In this document: positions 1-8,553 of the stretch, in pieces | Numbering within the stretch: the stretch's first letter is position 1 | Layout: each line of letters opens with the position of its first letter | Assembly: GCA_019775845.1 (NCBI GenBank) | Contig: JADQAV010000032.1 | Span: 458,884-522,883, forward strand | DNA from: Myrmaecium sp. VS I D KN 1 | Taxonomy: Eukaryota > Ascomycota > Dothideomycetes > Valsariales > Valsariaceae | DNA: 64,000 bases | Direction: 5' to 3' | Position numbers and translations under genes: made by a program | Notes under the pieces: generated by a model | Database searches by the model: none | The model's input: the letters and a program-made list of their open reading frames with translations, nothing else | Told to the model about the DNA's origin: nothing

Positions 1-282
1 CGGCGCGGCCGACCGAAAAGTCCAGTTCTACCGTTCTGGATGGATACGTTGCTGATACCTGTCCAACGGGAGCACGAGACAGTAAGGAAACGTGCAATAC
101 GACAGATATACGACGTGTTTACGGAGGCGAGGCACACTATCGTAATAGATAAAGGCCTCACGCCCGGCAAAGCTCATACCCAACCGGGGTCTTCTGGTGG
201 AATATCCAGGGTTCTTACTTCACGCGAAGGACAGGAAAGCCATCATATCCTGCAATCAGGAGGTGTTTCACTTCCCATGTGA
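1..282 (+). pseudogene. HET-domain (heterokaryon incompatibility) remnant, 5' truncated by window edge
   Basis: Frame 1 is open from the first base to a stop at 280-282. Around positions 34-160 it reads like the core of a HET domain: an FWMDTLLIPV segment, the counterpart of the family's W-[IM]-D-T-L-C-I block, then a charged helix with RKRAI..IYDVFTEA and a short hydrophobic strand TIVIDKGL. Those are the usual second and third conserved blocks of HET proteins, which trigger cell death after fusion of unlike hyphae. The normal continuation (a W-T-R-R-W-TLQE block) is not found after it. The frame ends soon after, while another open frame carries on from 197. I therefore read it as a partial or decayed copy. 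The true 5' end lies outside the window. An intact gene with an intron I failed to place is possible. Confidence 0.45.
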
Positions 283-835
283 TAATTCTTTGTTGGAATG
301 GTATGAAGTGAAGAGAGCCTTACGCTCGACTACCTTCAGAGGGACGAAGGAGGAGAACAGCTCGAACCCGCTGGCCATCATAATCCCCCGCCAGTCACCG
401 CGTGACCAGTATGAGATCGGCTTGCTGGTTGAAATTACGGAAACGCGAGGCCAGGGGCCGCTCGGTCGGCCCGAACAGACCAAGCTATTCTACGTCTGCA
501 TTGTCTCAAGGATTCATATCAGACGTGTCGTGGACAACGAGAGACTGCGAGGCTGGAAGACGTACTTGACAGATCGCACCCGCAATGAAGCCACATTGGT
601 CTTTGGTGAAGTCCTATCCAGCACGCAGAGATGGTGCGTTGACGGCAAACAAGTACCAGAAAGCCAAAAAGAGCAGAAGGAGCAACATGACAGGGAAAAG
701 AGATCGATGCGGCCGAGCTTAGCTCTAGTCCAAGGTATCTCATTCTTGACAAGACTAATGGGAAGTGAGCGGACTACCCAGCCAAGTCCTCAAGGCTCGC
801 TGATCTTGGGTGGGACGTCGGGTACCCCAGGCTGA
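197..835 (+). CDS. Hypothetical ORF, possible C-terminal part of the HET-like gene
   Basis: This 212-codon open frame overlaps the end of the HET-like frame in a different phase. It contains a stretch YEIGLLVEITETRGQG, then KLFYVCIVSRIHIRRVVD and a block ending in QRWCVDG, and a Lys/Glu/Gln-rich basic tail. The beta-rich middle followed by a W-C-V-D motif resembles the poorly conserved C-terminal regions of some HET proteins, but I cannot name a domain. If it belongs with the upstream frame, a frameshift or an unrecognised intron between about 160 and 260 separates them. The first ATG at 197 may not be a real start. Treat it as a fragment rather than a defined gene. Confidence 0.3.
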   Translation: MEYPGFLLHAKDRKAIISCNQEVFHFPCDNSLLEWYEVKRALRSTTFRGTKEENSSNPLAIIIPRQSPRDQYEIGLLVEITETRGQGPLGRPEQTKLFYVCIVSRIHIRRVVDNERLRGWKTYLTDRTRNEATLVFGEVLSSTQRWCVDGKQVPESQKEQKEQHDREKRSMRPSLALVQGISFLTRLMGSERTTQPSPQGSLILGGTSGTPG

Positions 836-1130
836 CCTAGACCATCGTAGACATCGAAACGGCAGTTTGTGCATGGCTCAAACCAACAGACAAAATCATA
901 TGTACTAGGCTCACGGTGTTGGTAGTACATTAGATAACAATCAGGTACATTGCAGATAGCAAATAATACATCCCCCCAGAGCGAAAACATGGATAAACGC
1001 AACAGCAATAACAAGAACGGATTAATGAGATGCTCAAAGTTTTGACGACTGTGAGCAGGCCGATGGAGTACAATGGTGAGGTCAAGGAAAAGCCTCAATC
1101 AGTTTCCTCAGGAGAGAGGAGGCTATAAAC

Positions 1131-2762
1131 TCATCGCCAGTCTGAAGATCTGCTCAGCGAAGAGATCTCAAGGGCCGACAAAGTCGACGAATTGCCGGTG
1201 TTTTTCCGCGCAAGCGATTGAGAAGGTGATGGATTTTTCTGAGAGAGCGATCGAACCATAGTAGAAGCGGGAGATTTGTGGTCTTTGTCAAAAGAGGGAC
1301 CGACTAAGGTCGCTTGAGGGCTCTCGGAACGGGGAATTTGGGGGTCGAGCCAGGTTTTCTTGAGGTAATCGGGCACCGCAGACGCTGCTTTGGGGCTGGG
1401 CGGCTCGAAGGTTGACGGATCGTAGCCGAGGGGGTTTCCGGGAGATGTCAATGGCGGCTTCTCTGGTACGGATAGAACTGAAGCTTTCCCATCCGTCACA
1501 GTTTGCGGCGAGGAACGCGGGCTCGTGCGCCAAACTTCCTCGATACGTTTCCTGTCATACGCCTTGCGGTCACCTTCCCACCAGGCCGCTTCCTCAGGCC
1601 TGAGTTTGCCTGGGAAGAACTCCGGCAGAAGATGTTCGCCTGCAACAGGCTCCTCAACCTCCAAATCCATGAGTCCATCCATCACTTTTGGTGAAATGAT
1701 GAGATCCGCTAGTCGCAGAGGAAGATTGCGCTTGTCAGACCGTCGGTCGATAGCGGCAACCATGGCATTCTGAAACATGCCTAGGGCTCCAACAAAAAGG
1801 AGGTACCACGTGTGCGATTGTAAGCCGGCAACGGTGATGAGCAAAGCAAGCCAGCACAGAGACTGGACAGCGCATATGACTCGCGTAATCCAGAATCCGA
1901 CAGGAAACCCGTATGAAAAGCTTGCTACCCTCTTGGGCTCTCTGCTAGGGGGTTCTGTAGCAAGAATAGGCTTGGAGAAGCCACGTAGCTTCTCCCAGGG
2001 CCTCCCCGAGCGAGGAGTCTCGGAGGCAGCCATCTCCTCCAAGTCTAGGCATTCGCCGCATCCCCGGATCACCATGATGTCGCGAGATCCGTTCCCAGAA
2101 GTGAGAGCAAAGATCTTTTTCGATTTCTGTCGCCCTGGTAGCTTTTCGGCTTTCCACTGCGGCAAGGCTCCCGCAACCAGAGCCAGAAAAGTACCGATTG
2201 CCGTTACCAGAAAGATACCCCACTCGCGATCGCGGATCCAGGGGATGACGGAGACTGCAAACTGGATTGCCATAGTTGCCAAAGCCAAACTGCGTACTCG
2301 GCCCGTCCCTGCAACGGCCGCGCTCCGCGTGTTCGGGAGTGCGTCGAGGATCGAAATGCGCAACGCCGCCCCGTGCATCGGGTGCTCTTTCGAGATCCAA
2401 GTCTCGTGGTCTCTGAGGATTCGGCCAATAACCCAGCTCTTGTTCGCTCTCGCATAGCCGCTTTGGAGATTGAAGACTTTAGCAGGATAGTCAGGGGGAG
2501 GAAGCAGCCGGCCGTCACCGATGACACTGATCAGAGCGTTGAAGGAGTACGCGACCCAGCCGAATGAGAAGCACACAGGAGTAAACCAGCCCCCTGAGGT
2601 TTGCGCGAGTGCTTTTTGGACGATGTCACCACCAATTATTAGTAGTACGGACAGGACATCGTTCGGATTCTTCCATTGCGCTAAGAGTGCCGATGCCGTG
2701 GTGCCTGTGTTTGTATTGCTACTCACTCTCCTGAGCAGTCCAGGGTCCTTTGGGAGAAACAT
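1131..2762 (-). CDS. Conserved fungal multipass membrane protein, unknown function
   Basis: Single exon of 543 residues. The frame is open further upstream to 3107, but the ATG at 2762 (MFLPKDPGLL) is chosen because conserved-looking sequence begins there and the upstream part reads like untranslated DNA. The protein starts with a hydrophobic segment (DVLSVLLIIGGDIVQKALAQ) and a second one with FSFGWVAYSFNALISV. A soluble stretch with a SGYARANKSWVIGRILRDHE block follows. Further hydrophobic helices come near residues 155-215 and 290-345. The C-terminal 160 residues are polar, Ser/Pro-rich and probably cytoplasmic. I know this layout as a widespread ascomycete family without an assigned role. 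No catalytic motif is visible. No intron signal interrupts the frame. Confidence 0.75.
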   Translation of the reverse strand: MFLPKDPGLLRRVSSNTNTGTTASALLAQWKNPNDVLSVLLIIGGDIVQKALAQTSGGWFTPVCFSFGWVAYSFNALISVIGDGRLLPPPDYPAKVFNLQSGYARANKSWVIGRILRDHETWISKEHPMHGAALRISILDALPNTRSAAVAGTGRVRSLALATMAIQFAVSVIPWIRDREWGIFLVTAIGTFLALVAGALPQWKAEKLPGRQKSKKIFALTSGNGSRDIMVIRGCGECLDLEEMAASETPRSGRPWEKLRGFSKPILATEPPSREPKRVASFSYGFPVGFWITRVICAVQSLCWLALLITVAGLQSHTWYLLFVGALGMFQNAMVAAIDRRSDKRNLPLRLADLIISPKVMDGLMDLEVEEPVAGEHLLPEFFPGKLRPEEAAWWEGDRKAYDRKRIEEVWRTSPRSSPQTVTDGKASVLSVPEKPPLTSPGNPLGYDPSTFEPPSPKAASAVPDYLKKTWLDPQIPRSESPQATLVGPSFDKDHKSPASTMVRSLSQKNPSPSQSLARKNTGNSSTLSALEISSLSRSSDWR

Positions 2763-4549
2763 CGACGCGCAAGGTGTATCTTTCAATGGCGGGAAAAATC
2801 CTTGTGATGCCACGAATGGATATCTCGGTTGGATAGCGAGATATGTGAAGCGACCGACGGTCAGCTGGACAAATGCGCCGTTTGAAGGAAGCGGGGTATG
2901 AGCGGAGAAGCTGAGTATGACCGGTTGCGTGAGGAAGAGGCATCGGTAAAAATGACACAGGAGTTGTCCCTGTCTTATAAGCAAGGAGAGAAGATGAGGC
3001 CTTTGAGGCGAAGCTGGCCAACAATTCAAAATCTTTGAGGCAAAGATGCAAGCCCAAGTGGCACTCACAGCAGGTCTGTTGGTGCAGCCAGTGGTGTCTC
3101 GTTGCAAGGGGGAAAAAAACAGCCTCGGGACGGTCTTCCATTGGTGTAAACCAGGATCTCAAGCCACATGCATGGCATAAGCTAACCACCGTCGATGCCA
3201 ATAATTTAGAGTGTAGGATGTAGGATGGAGAAGGCGACTTCCCGATACGCACAACGTGGCGGCTAAACGAAGCGTGCGGCTGTACAGAGGTCTGCGTCTG
3301 CCTTACAATACCCACAGCCAGGGGCTTACCAATATCATGGACCTTTTCGGGTAGAACTGGAAGAGCCATGAGAATCCAAAGTGATATAGACATAGCGTTC
3401 ATCCACGGCCGATCCGCCTGATCAGTCCGGTGTAGTCCTGACTTGATGGGGCTATGGGGTTGAAGGTTGCCCCATGTACGGATAAAACCATCCGAGATCT
3501 TGAACGCCGGCAATGCCATCGGCTGCCGCCCGACACGCATGTACAACAGTGCAGCCTGACCTGCCCAAGGAATCAGCCTCGAGATCTCAGACAATCTATG
3601 CCATCGCGGGCAAAGAAAGAAGCACAAACACAACGGCGTCGTTTCTGGCGCGTGCAGAAGGTATAAATTTGTGGAGCAGCTGAGACCTCAGCTAGAGCCG
3701 ATTCCTGGGATGCCAAGTCTGGTCCTTTCGATCTTTACCGCCGAACAGCCCTGGATCATCAGTGGCAAGCAGCTTCATAAAACGGCACATGGCTGAGCTC
3801 TCCATTAGAGCTCAACCCGAAGTAAGAGTGAGGTCGACTTTTGTCTGCTCACTGTCGCGATAGATCGAATGTGGGTCGCCCCAAGGCAGGCGAACGCTTA
3901 TGTAGGGCCAGTGCCACCGGAAGCGCAGAAGAGGCGGTGCATCGGTAACCGGGCGATAGTCACAAACCGCACTTGGCCACCAGCCTCAGGTGGAGCGTTT
4001 GCGATCACAAACAATGGCTCAGCTCGATATACGAATACCGAGTGAATGTTGACGCGCAGGGATTGGTTGCCTCCATCCGGATCCCTCGGCAGCGTAGACT
4101 CAATGAAAAGCGAGAAACTCACTACCAAACCCCGTCCGATGCGGATGGCTTTGAGCGGAGTCAGTACTGTCACCGCTTTTTTAAGCCAGTAACTGAAGAT
4201 GGCGGCGATGAGAGGGAGTTTATCGCGGCACCATGTGGCAAACCGCTGCATCATGAAGTGCGTCGCCAGAGGATGGACAAACGTGAGGGCGAAACGGGAC
4301 AACAAACATGGCACGGCCAACTGCGCATGCTCGGCATTAACAAAGCAGAATGTTCCTTCACTTTTCAACCGTGACTCCTCGGCGACAGAGTCATAGCTTG
4401 ACGTCCGCTTCACACAACAAAAATTCCACAGATCCAAAACAAGCCGCGCGCATTGCTGCTATCCACATCTTGGTCACGTACAAGCAAGGCGATTTCAGAG
4501 CCAGCACAACGATGCACTTAATCGATCTTGCAAGGATACCATACCCACA
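2763..4549. other. Intergenic region, no supported gene
   Basis: About 1.8 kb between two divergently transcribed genes. It holds several open frames up to about 300 codons, but none shows a recognisable motif or good start context, and most overlap in more than one frame. It probably contains the promoters and 5' leaders of the membrane protein (-) and of the TPR protein (+). Confidence 0.6.
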
Positions 4550-7504
4550 ATGTTTGGCGCAAGATTCCTCAAGAAAAGGCCTGAGAAAACTGGCGGCCAA
4601 AATGACGAAAGCGGCGGAGCAAGCAAAGAGAATAGAGAGGAGAACACTGAAACCATAGGAAAGCAGGAGGCGCGTGCCTCATTCTCCAAAGATCATCGGA
4701 GAAGCAGCAGGTCAGCGACCTTCGGCGCACATCCGATGGACTCTGGCTATGAGTCGGGACAATATGCTGCACATCTTCGTAAGCCGACACGATCGGTGGA
4801 TTCGGAGACTGTTTCAGTGAAGACCGGTTTGCCTGTGAGTGAGCGGGCAGTGTCAGCTCCCAGAAGTATCTCAACACAAAGCCGCAGCTGTGAGCGGCTG
4901 CGCACGGCGCCCAAGGCGAAGGACCAATATGGTGCTCAGATGGATCACAAAGAAGCACAAGGCAACCCCTCTCACGGTTTGGGGTGCGTTGCCAGTGACC
5001 CGAATACACGTGGCCCCTCCTTTCGGGGCTACCCCATCCGGAATTCACATCGTGCGGCTCAGGACCATAATCCATATTATCAAGAGTACAATGTGGGAGG
5101 TCCTGTTGGTGGTTCAGACAGTGTTCGCCAACAATTCAAGCAGAGAGCCTGCACGTCAATTGACCGATCGGACGAGAGAAGGAATGACGCCATTGGCAGA
5201 AATGAGCCAAGTAAGGTCCCAGGCAACGTAAAATTCCTCGATGCCGGTCCGGCGCGCTCATCTGAACGCGAAACGCGACCAGAGCGTAGAAAGGAGTCCA
5301 GTAGCCTCATTCAGCGTCGTCGCGGCAACACAGACTTGTCCATCAGCACATCCTCCTCTTCAAGTCAGGGTCAGCGGACGCCAGGTGCCCTCTCCGGATC
5401 TTCCAGCAAGGGTTCAACACCAGCGGTCCATACACCATCCTCAGCTAGGTCTCGTGAACCGCCTCGAGTGCCAAATCCGTTCCTGCGACATGATTCTCCA
5501 CGTCAACGCCATTGGCACCAGTCGCGCCTCTCTTCCACCTCGTCTGCCGTCTCCGGATCCGCAGTTGTTTCACGACTGAGCAACGCAGAGCAAATTCCTG
5601 CCGAACGTGAGCATGCAGCACAGTCTTCAGAACCTCAGGTAGCAGGGAAGCCCGAATACCAAGGAGGACAAGGCCGAGTATATGGATCCTGGCCGGAACC
5701 GCACTATTCAGCGGATAGACAAGCCTCGCGCCGATCCTTTTCCCCTGCGGTTACGACACCGGCCCCGGCTCGGGATCCCATAGTCGATGTACCAAAAAGC
5801 GTCCGCATTTTCTCAGAGAAACACACGAACACGCCGGCAGAAGCGCAAACAACCCTCCTGGGTCGCTCCTATCTCAATATCCGTTCACCGCCAGCACCAC
5901 CAGCCGGACAAACGAATCTGGCGCGGATGCGCCCCAAAAGCCCCGACAGCCAAGCGCTTCCGCCGCCTCGACGCACGGTATCTTCCTTGTATGCTCTCAG
6001 CGATTATGACACCATGCCGATAGCGTGGGAACGTCTGGCCCAGGTGCGTCCTCAGCCAAAATCTGCCCTTGATCGGGAAGATGGGGATGCTATCGACGAC
6101 AGGCGCTCTTCCGGCTTTCAGGCAGAGCGGAAAAGCGCGGTACACTCGCGCTACCAAAACGAGAACGACGAGCTTGCGAGTAGCCTGCGTCCGGCACACG
6201 CAGAGGCACTGCGCCTGTTGACTGGCGGTAGCGGCCAACATGACTCATTCGAGATAGGACCAAGGCCGATGGTTGACCGCATGTCGAGGCCTCCTTCCCT
6301 TTTCCCGCTTCTAGTGGAGCCACGGCCGCAGCGACTTACACCAGCTTCTTCCACGAATTCTAGTGCTGATTCCGCCCAGCCGCATACACCAGCCCCCGAA
6401 GCTCCAGTTCACCGGCCTCCAACGCCCTCCTCCTTTTTCCAACCTTTACCCCTGCCGGACCCGTTCCCTATTCCTGCATGCTCAGCCCCTCTCGAGCTGT
6501 CTCGATACAAGCTGCTCACGCTCCACGGCGTCCTGCAACTTTGGGACCGCGCGCTGCAGTTCGCGTACGCATTCGACTACCGCGCCGCCCACCGCGCGCT
6601 CCGCTTCCTCCTCGGACGGCTCCGCGAAGCCCCGCAGCTGGTGGCATGGTCGCAGCGCCGGCCCTACAGCACAAGCTACCGGGACGCTTTTTCGACGTAC
6701 CCGCCGCCCAATGAAGCAGATAAAACTGCAATCGCTGCCGCAGCTGCCGAGCTCGCTCGCGTGCCCACCTGGCCCATCTGGGCGAACATCGGGCTGGTGG
6801 AGCTGCGCTTGGGCGGCTATGCGCAGGCCGTAACCTCGCTCACGGAGGCGCGGCGGCGAGCCGGGGATCGCGCGGAGGAGTGCTGGGGCGTGATGGCGGT
6901 GACGTATTATCTGCAGGGGTTGGCGGAGTTTGAGTGCTGTCGGCGTGGCGTGGCGCATAAGAGAGCGAGCTTTGCGTCGGCGAAGAGGTGCTTTGATACT
7001 GCGGCCGCGTGGATGGGGTGGCTGAGTCTTGCGGTGACGAGGGAGATGGGGGAATGCTGTGAGGTTGAGGCGCATCTATGGGGCCTGGCGTGGGGTGTAA
7101 GAAGGGAATGGGTGAGCTTTGGTGAGAGGTTGGCCGAATGGTGGGAGAGGGAAGGTCGGTCAAGGAAAAAGGAAGGAACTATAGAATTGAAGAGTGTACG
7201 GATCGGCGTGTGGGAGTGGTCGAGGGTGCAGATGGAGTATGGTGGGGGGAGTCCAGATGAGGTTGCACGGAATATAAGATGGTGGATGGAGCGAGCGGAA
7301 AAGTCCAGGACGGCCGAGGAAAGGACTTCTCAGGAAGTCTCGAGGGATTACTGGGAAATTTTCCAGGCAATGGCAAGGAGTCATTGCTGCAGTATGGATG
7401 CGGTAGACCTGACGGATGTTGGACATTTGTTCCAGCTTGTGGCGCCGCCCGCGGAGTTGTACTTCGAGCCAGTTTTTCTGCAAGGAAATAGAAAGCCACG
7501 ATAG
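4550..7504 (+). CDS. TPR protein resembling p67phox/NoxR, with long disordered N-terminus
   Basis: Single exon, 984 residues, start in a strong context (CCCACAATG). Residues 1 to about 640 are low-complexity Ser/Pro/Arg/Gln-rich and predicted disordered. From about 650 the sequence folds into TPR-like helices: LLTLHGVLQLWDRALQFAYAFDYRAAHRAL, then WPIWANIGLVELRLGGYAQAVTSLTEA, then WGVMAVTYYLQGLAEFECC with a following SAKRCFDTAA helix. This order (loading helix, NIG helix, YYLQG helix) follows the TPR region of the NADPH-oxidase activator p67phox/NoxR. Near the C-terminus a VGHLFQL-type block recalls the activation segment after the NoxR TPRs. No PB1 or SH3 domain is seen, and the TPR block is C-terminal rather than N-terminal. 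It could be a NoxR paralogue or an unrelated TPR protein. The stop is only 4 bp from the stop of the convergent neighbour. Confidence 0.75.
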   Translation: MFGARFLKKRPEKTGGQNDESGGASKENREENTETIGKQEARASFSKDHRRSSRSATFGAHPMDSGYESGQYAAHLRKPTRSVDSETVSVKTGLPVSERAVSAPRSISTQSRSCERLRTAPKAKDQYGAQMDHKEAQGNPSHGLGCVASDPNTRGPSFRGYPIRNSHRAAQDHNPYYQEYNVGGPVGGSDSVRQQFKQRACTSIDRSDERRNDAIGRNEPSKVPGNVKFLDAGPARSSERETRPERRKESSSLIQRRRGNTDLSISTSSSSSQGQRTPGALSGSSSKGSTPAVHTPSSARSREPPRVPNPFLRHDSPRQRHWHQSRLSSTSSAVSGSAVVSRLSNAEQIPAEREHAAQSSEPQVAGKPEYQGGQGRVYGSWPEPHYSADRQASRRSFSPAVTTPAPARDPIVDVPKSVRIFSEKHTNTPAEAQTTLLGRSYLNIRSPPAPPAGQTNLARMRPKSPDSQALPPPRRTVSSLYALSDYDTMPIAWERLAQVRPQPKSALDREDGDAIDDRRSSGFQAERKSAVHSRYQNENDELASSLRPAHAEALRLLTGGSGQHDSFEIGPRPMVDRMSRPPSLFPLLVEPRPQRLTPASSTNSSADSAQPHTPAPEAPVHRPPTPSSFFQPLPLPDPFPIPACSAPLELSRYKLLTLHGVLQLWDRALQFAYAFDYRAAHRALRFLLGRLREAPQLVAWSQRRPYSTSYRDAFSTYPPPNEADKTAIAAAAAELARVPTWPIWANIGLVELRLGGYAQAVTSLTEARRRAGDRAEECWGVMAVTYYLQGLAEFECCRRGVAHKRASFASAKRCFDTAAAWMGWLSLAVTREMGECCEVEAHLWGLAWGVRREWVSFGERLAEWWEREGRSRKKEGTIELKSVRIGVWEWSRVQMEYGGGSPDEVARNIRWWMERAEKSRTAEERTSQEVSRDYWEIFQAMARSHCCSMDAVDLTDVGHLFQLVAPPAELYFEPVFLQGNRKPR

Positions 7505-7508
7505 CACT

Positions 7509-8039
7509 TCAGCTGACGTGGCGTTTTGTCATGGTAGCCAGCAGCTCGTACGGTGCAAGGCCGGCATCCTCTGGGTACTTGATGTTGGAAAAGGCGGAGT
7601 TGCGGAAGCAAGGCTCATAATCCATCCAATCCGCTTGCGGACCAAGCCATAATATGGTTTCAACCGACTCGTCACCATACAGTGCGATGTATCTGGAGAC
7701 GAGCTTTGGCTCTCGAGGGTACACAAACATCCAGGCGCTCGCTTCGGAGGCCCTGGCGCAGAGATCCCAGGTTCCTCCAACGACGTTCATGTCTCGTTCA
7801 GGGATGAAGCGATTCACCGTAGAGGTCACTTCCACACCTTCAATACATACTTCGTGGTGGCGATATGCGATCAGTGCTTCGAGCAGGCCCGTTCCGCAAC
7901 CGACTGAGATTGTGGAGTCTGGCTTCTTGGGCAGGGCATCGGCTAGGTAGCTGACTAGGGTGCTTGAGATGGAGAGGCAACAGCCGGGAAGAGGTTTTGG
8001 CTCCAACGAGAGGTGGTCGGATATTCGAGCGATGTCCAT
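7509..8039 (-). CDS. SAM-dependent methyltransferase-like protein
   Basis: Single exon, 176 residues. After an N-terminal helix with SISSTLVSYLADALP, residues about 43-56 read TISVGCGTGLLEAL, the class I methyltransferase glycine-rich SAM-binding loop. The next strand ends in IEGVEVTS, where the acidic residue would contact the ribose. Beyond that come MNVVGGTWDLC and an acidic DWMDYEPCF region. The protein is short for the class and lacks a clear motif IV, so the substrate cannot be named, and loss of activity is possible. It is transcribed toward the TPR gene. The two stop codons are separated by 4 bp, so the 3' UTRs must overlap. Confidence 0.65.
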   Translation of the reverse strand: MDIARISDHLSLEPKPLPGCCLSISSTLVSYLADALPKKPDSTISVGCGTGLLEALIAYRHHEVCIEGVEVTSTVNRFIPERDMNVVGGTWDLCARASEASAWMFVYPREPKLVSRYIALYGDESVETILWLGPQADWMDYEPCFRNSAFSNIKYPEDAGLAPYELLATMTKRHVS

Positions 8040-8553
8040 TTTGGCTTTGAACGGGGTCTCCGAGGAAGTGTTATAAAAGCTTTAGAGACTATTGGAGCTC
8101 TGGCAATTGTTCATGCGCAATTGGCAGACTGCAGCAGGATGTTTGCAAATCAAAGAAGGAATCAAGAGGGAATGAGAGAAAAGAACCTCCTGAGAAACAA
8201 GAAGAAAATTGAGCGGCTTGAGAATGGCTATGTATGTACGTTAAGAAAATAGAGACGCAGAAAAATGTATGATAATAGGCAGGAGAAACACGGTTGTGGA
8301 GTAGTAGACCGTTTTCACCGGGGCAACTTCGGACGGGGGAGCTTGAATGACGCCAGACGAATCAGATAAGGCAGGGACCCCGCTTCTTGCATGATCCAAG
8401 CTCCAAGCTTCCAAGCTTCGCCGTCCGTCCTTCATCTTTGGTCTTGCTGGGAGTTAGACTGCTTCAAATCATCACAGTGCAGCAGCTTGCGACACTCCAA
8501 GCAGCGTCGGCTCGCTAACTTGGGACTCTCTGCGCCGTCTGGAGCCCCCCAAA
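8040..8553. promoter_or_regulatory. Divergent promoter region, methyltransferase-like gene / vacuolar protease
   Basis: About 0.5 kb between two divergent start codons. No gene is supported. The part next to the protease start is pyrimidine-rich, as usual for filamentous-fungal promoters. I see no specific factor site that I would name. Confidence 0.4.

Noticed and set aside
2719-3633. 304-codon open frame upstream of and overlapping the membrane protein gene (minus strand)
   Set aside because: It has no recognisable domain, overlaps the start of a better-supported gene in another phase, and looks like open promoter DNA.
3898-4437. 179-codon open frame on the minus strand
   Set aside because: An overlapping plus-strand frame of similar length is also open, no motif is seen, and composition is not different from the spacer.
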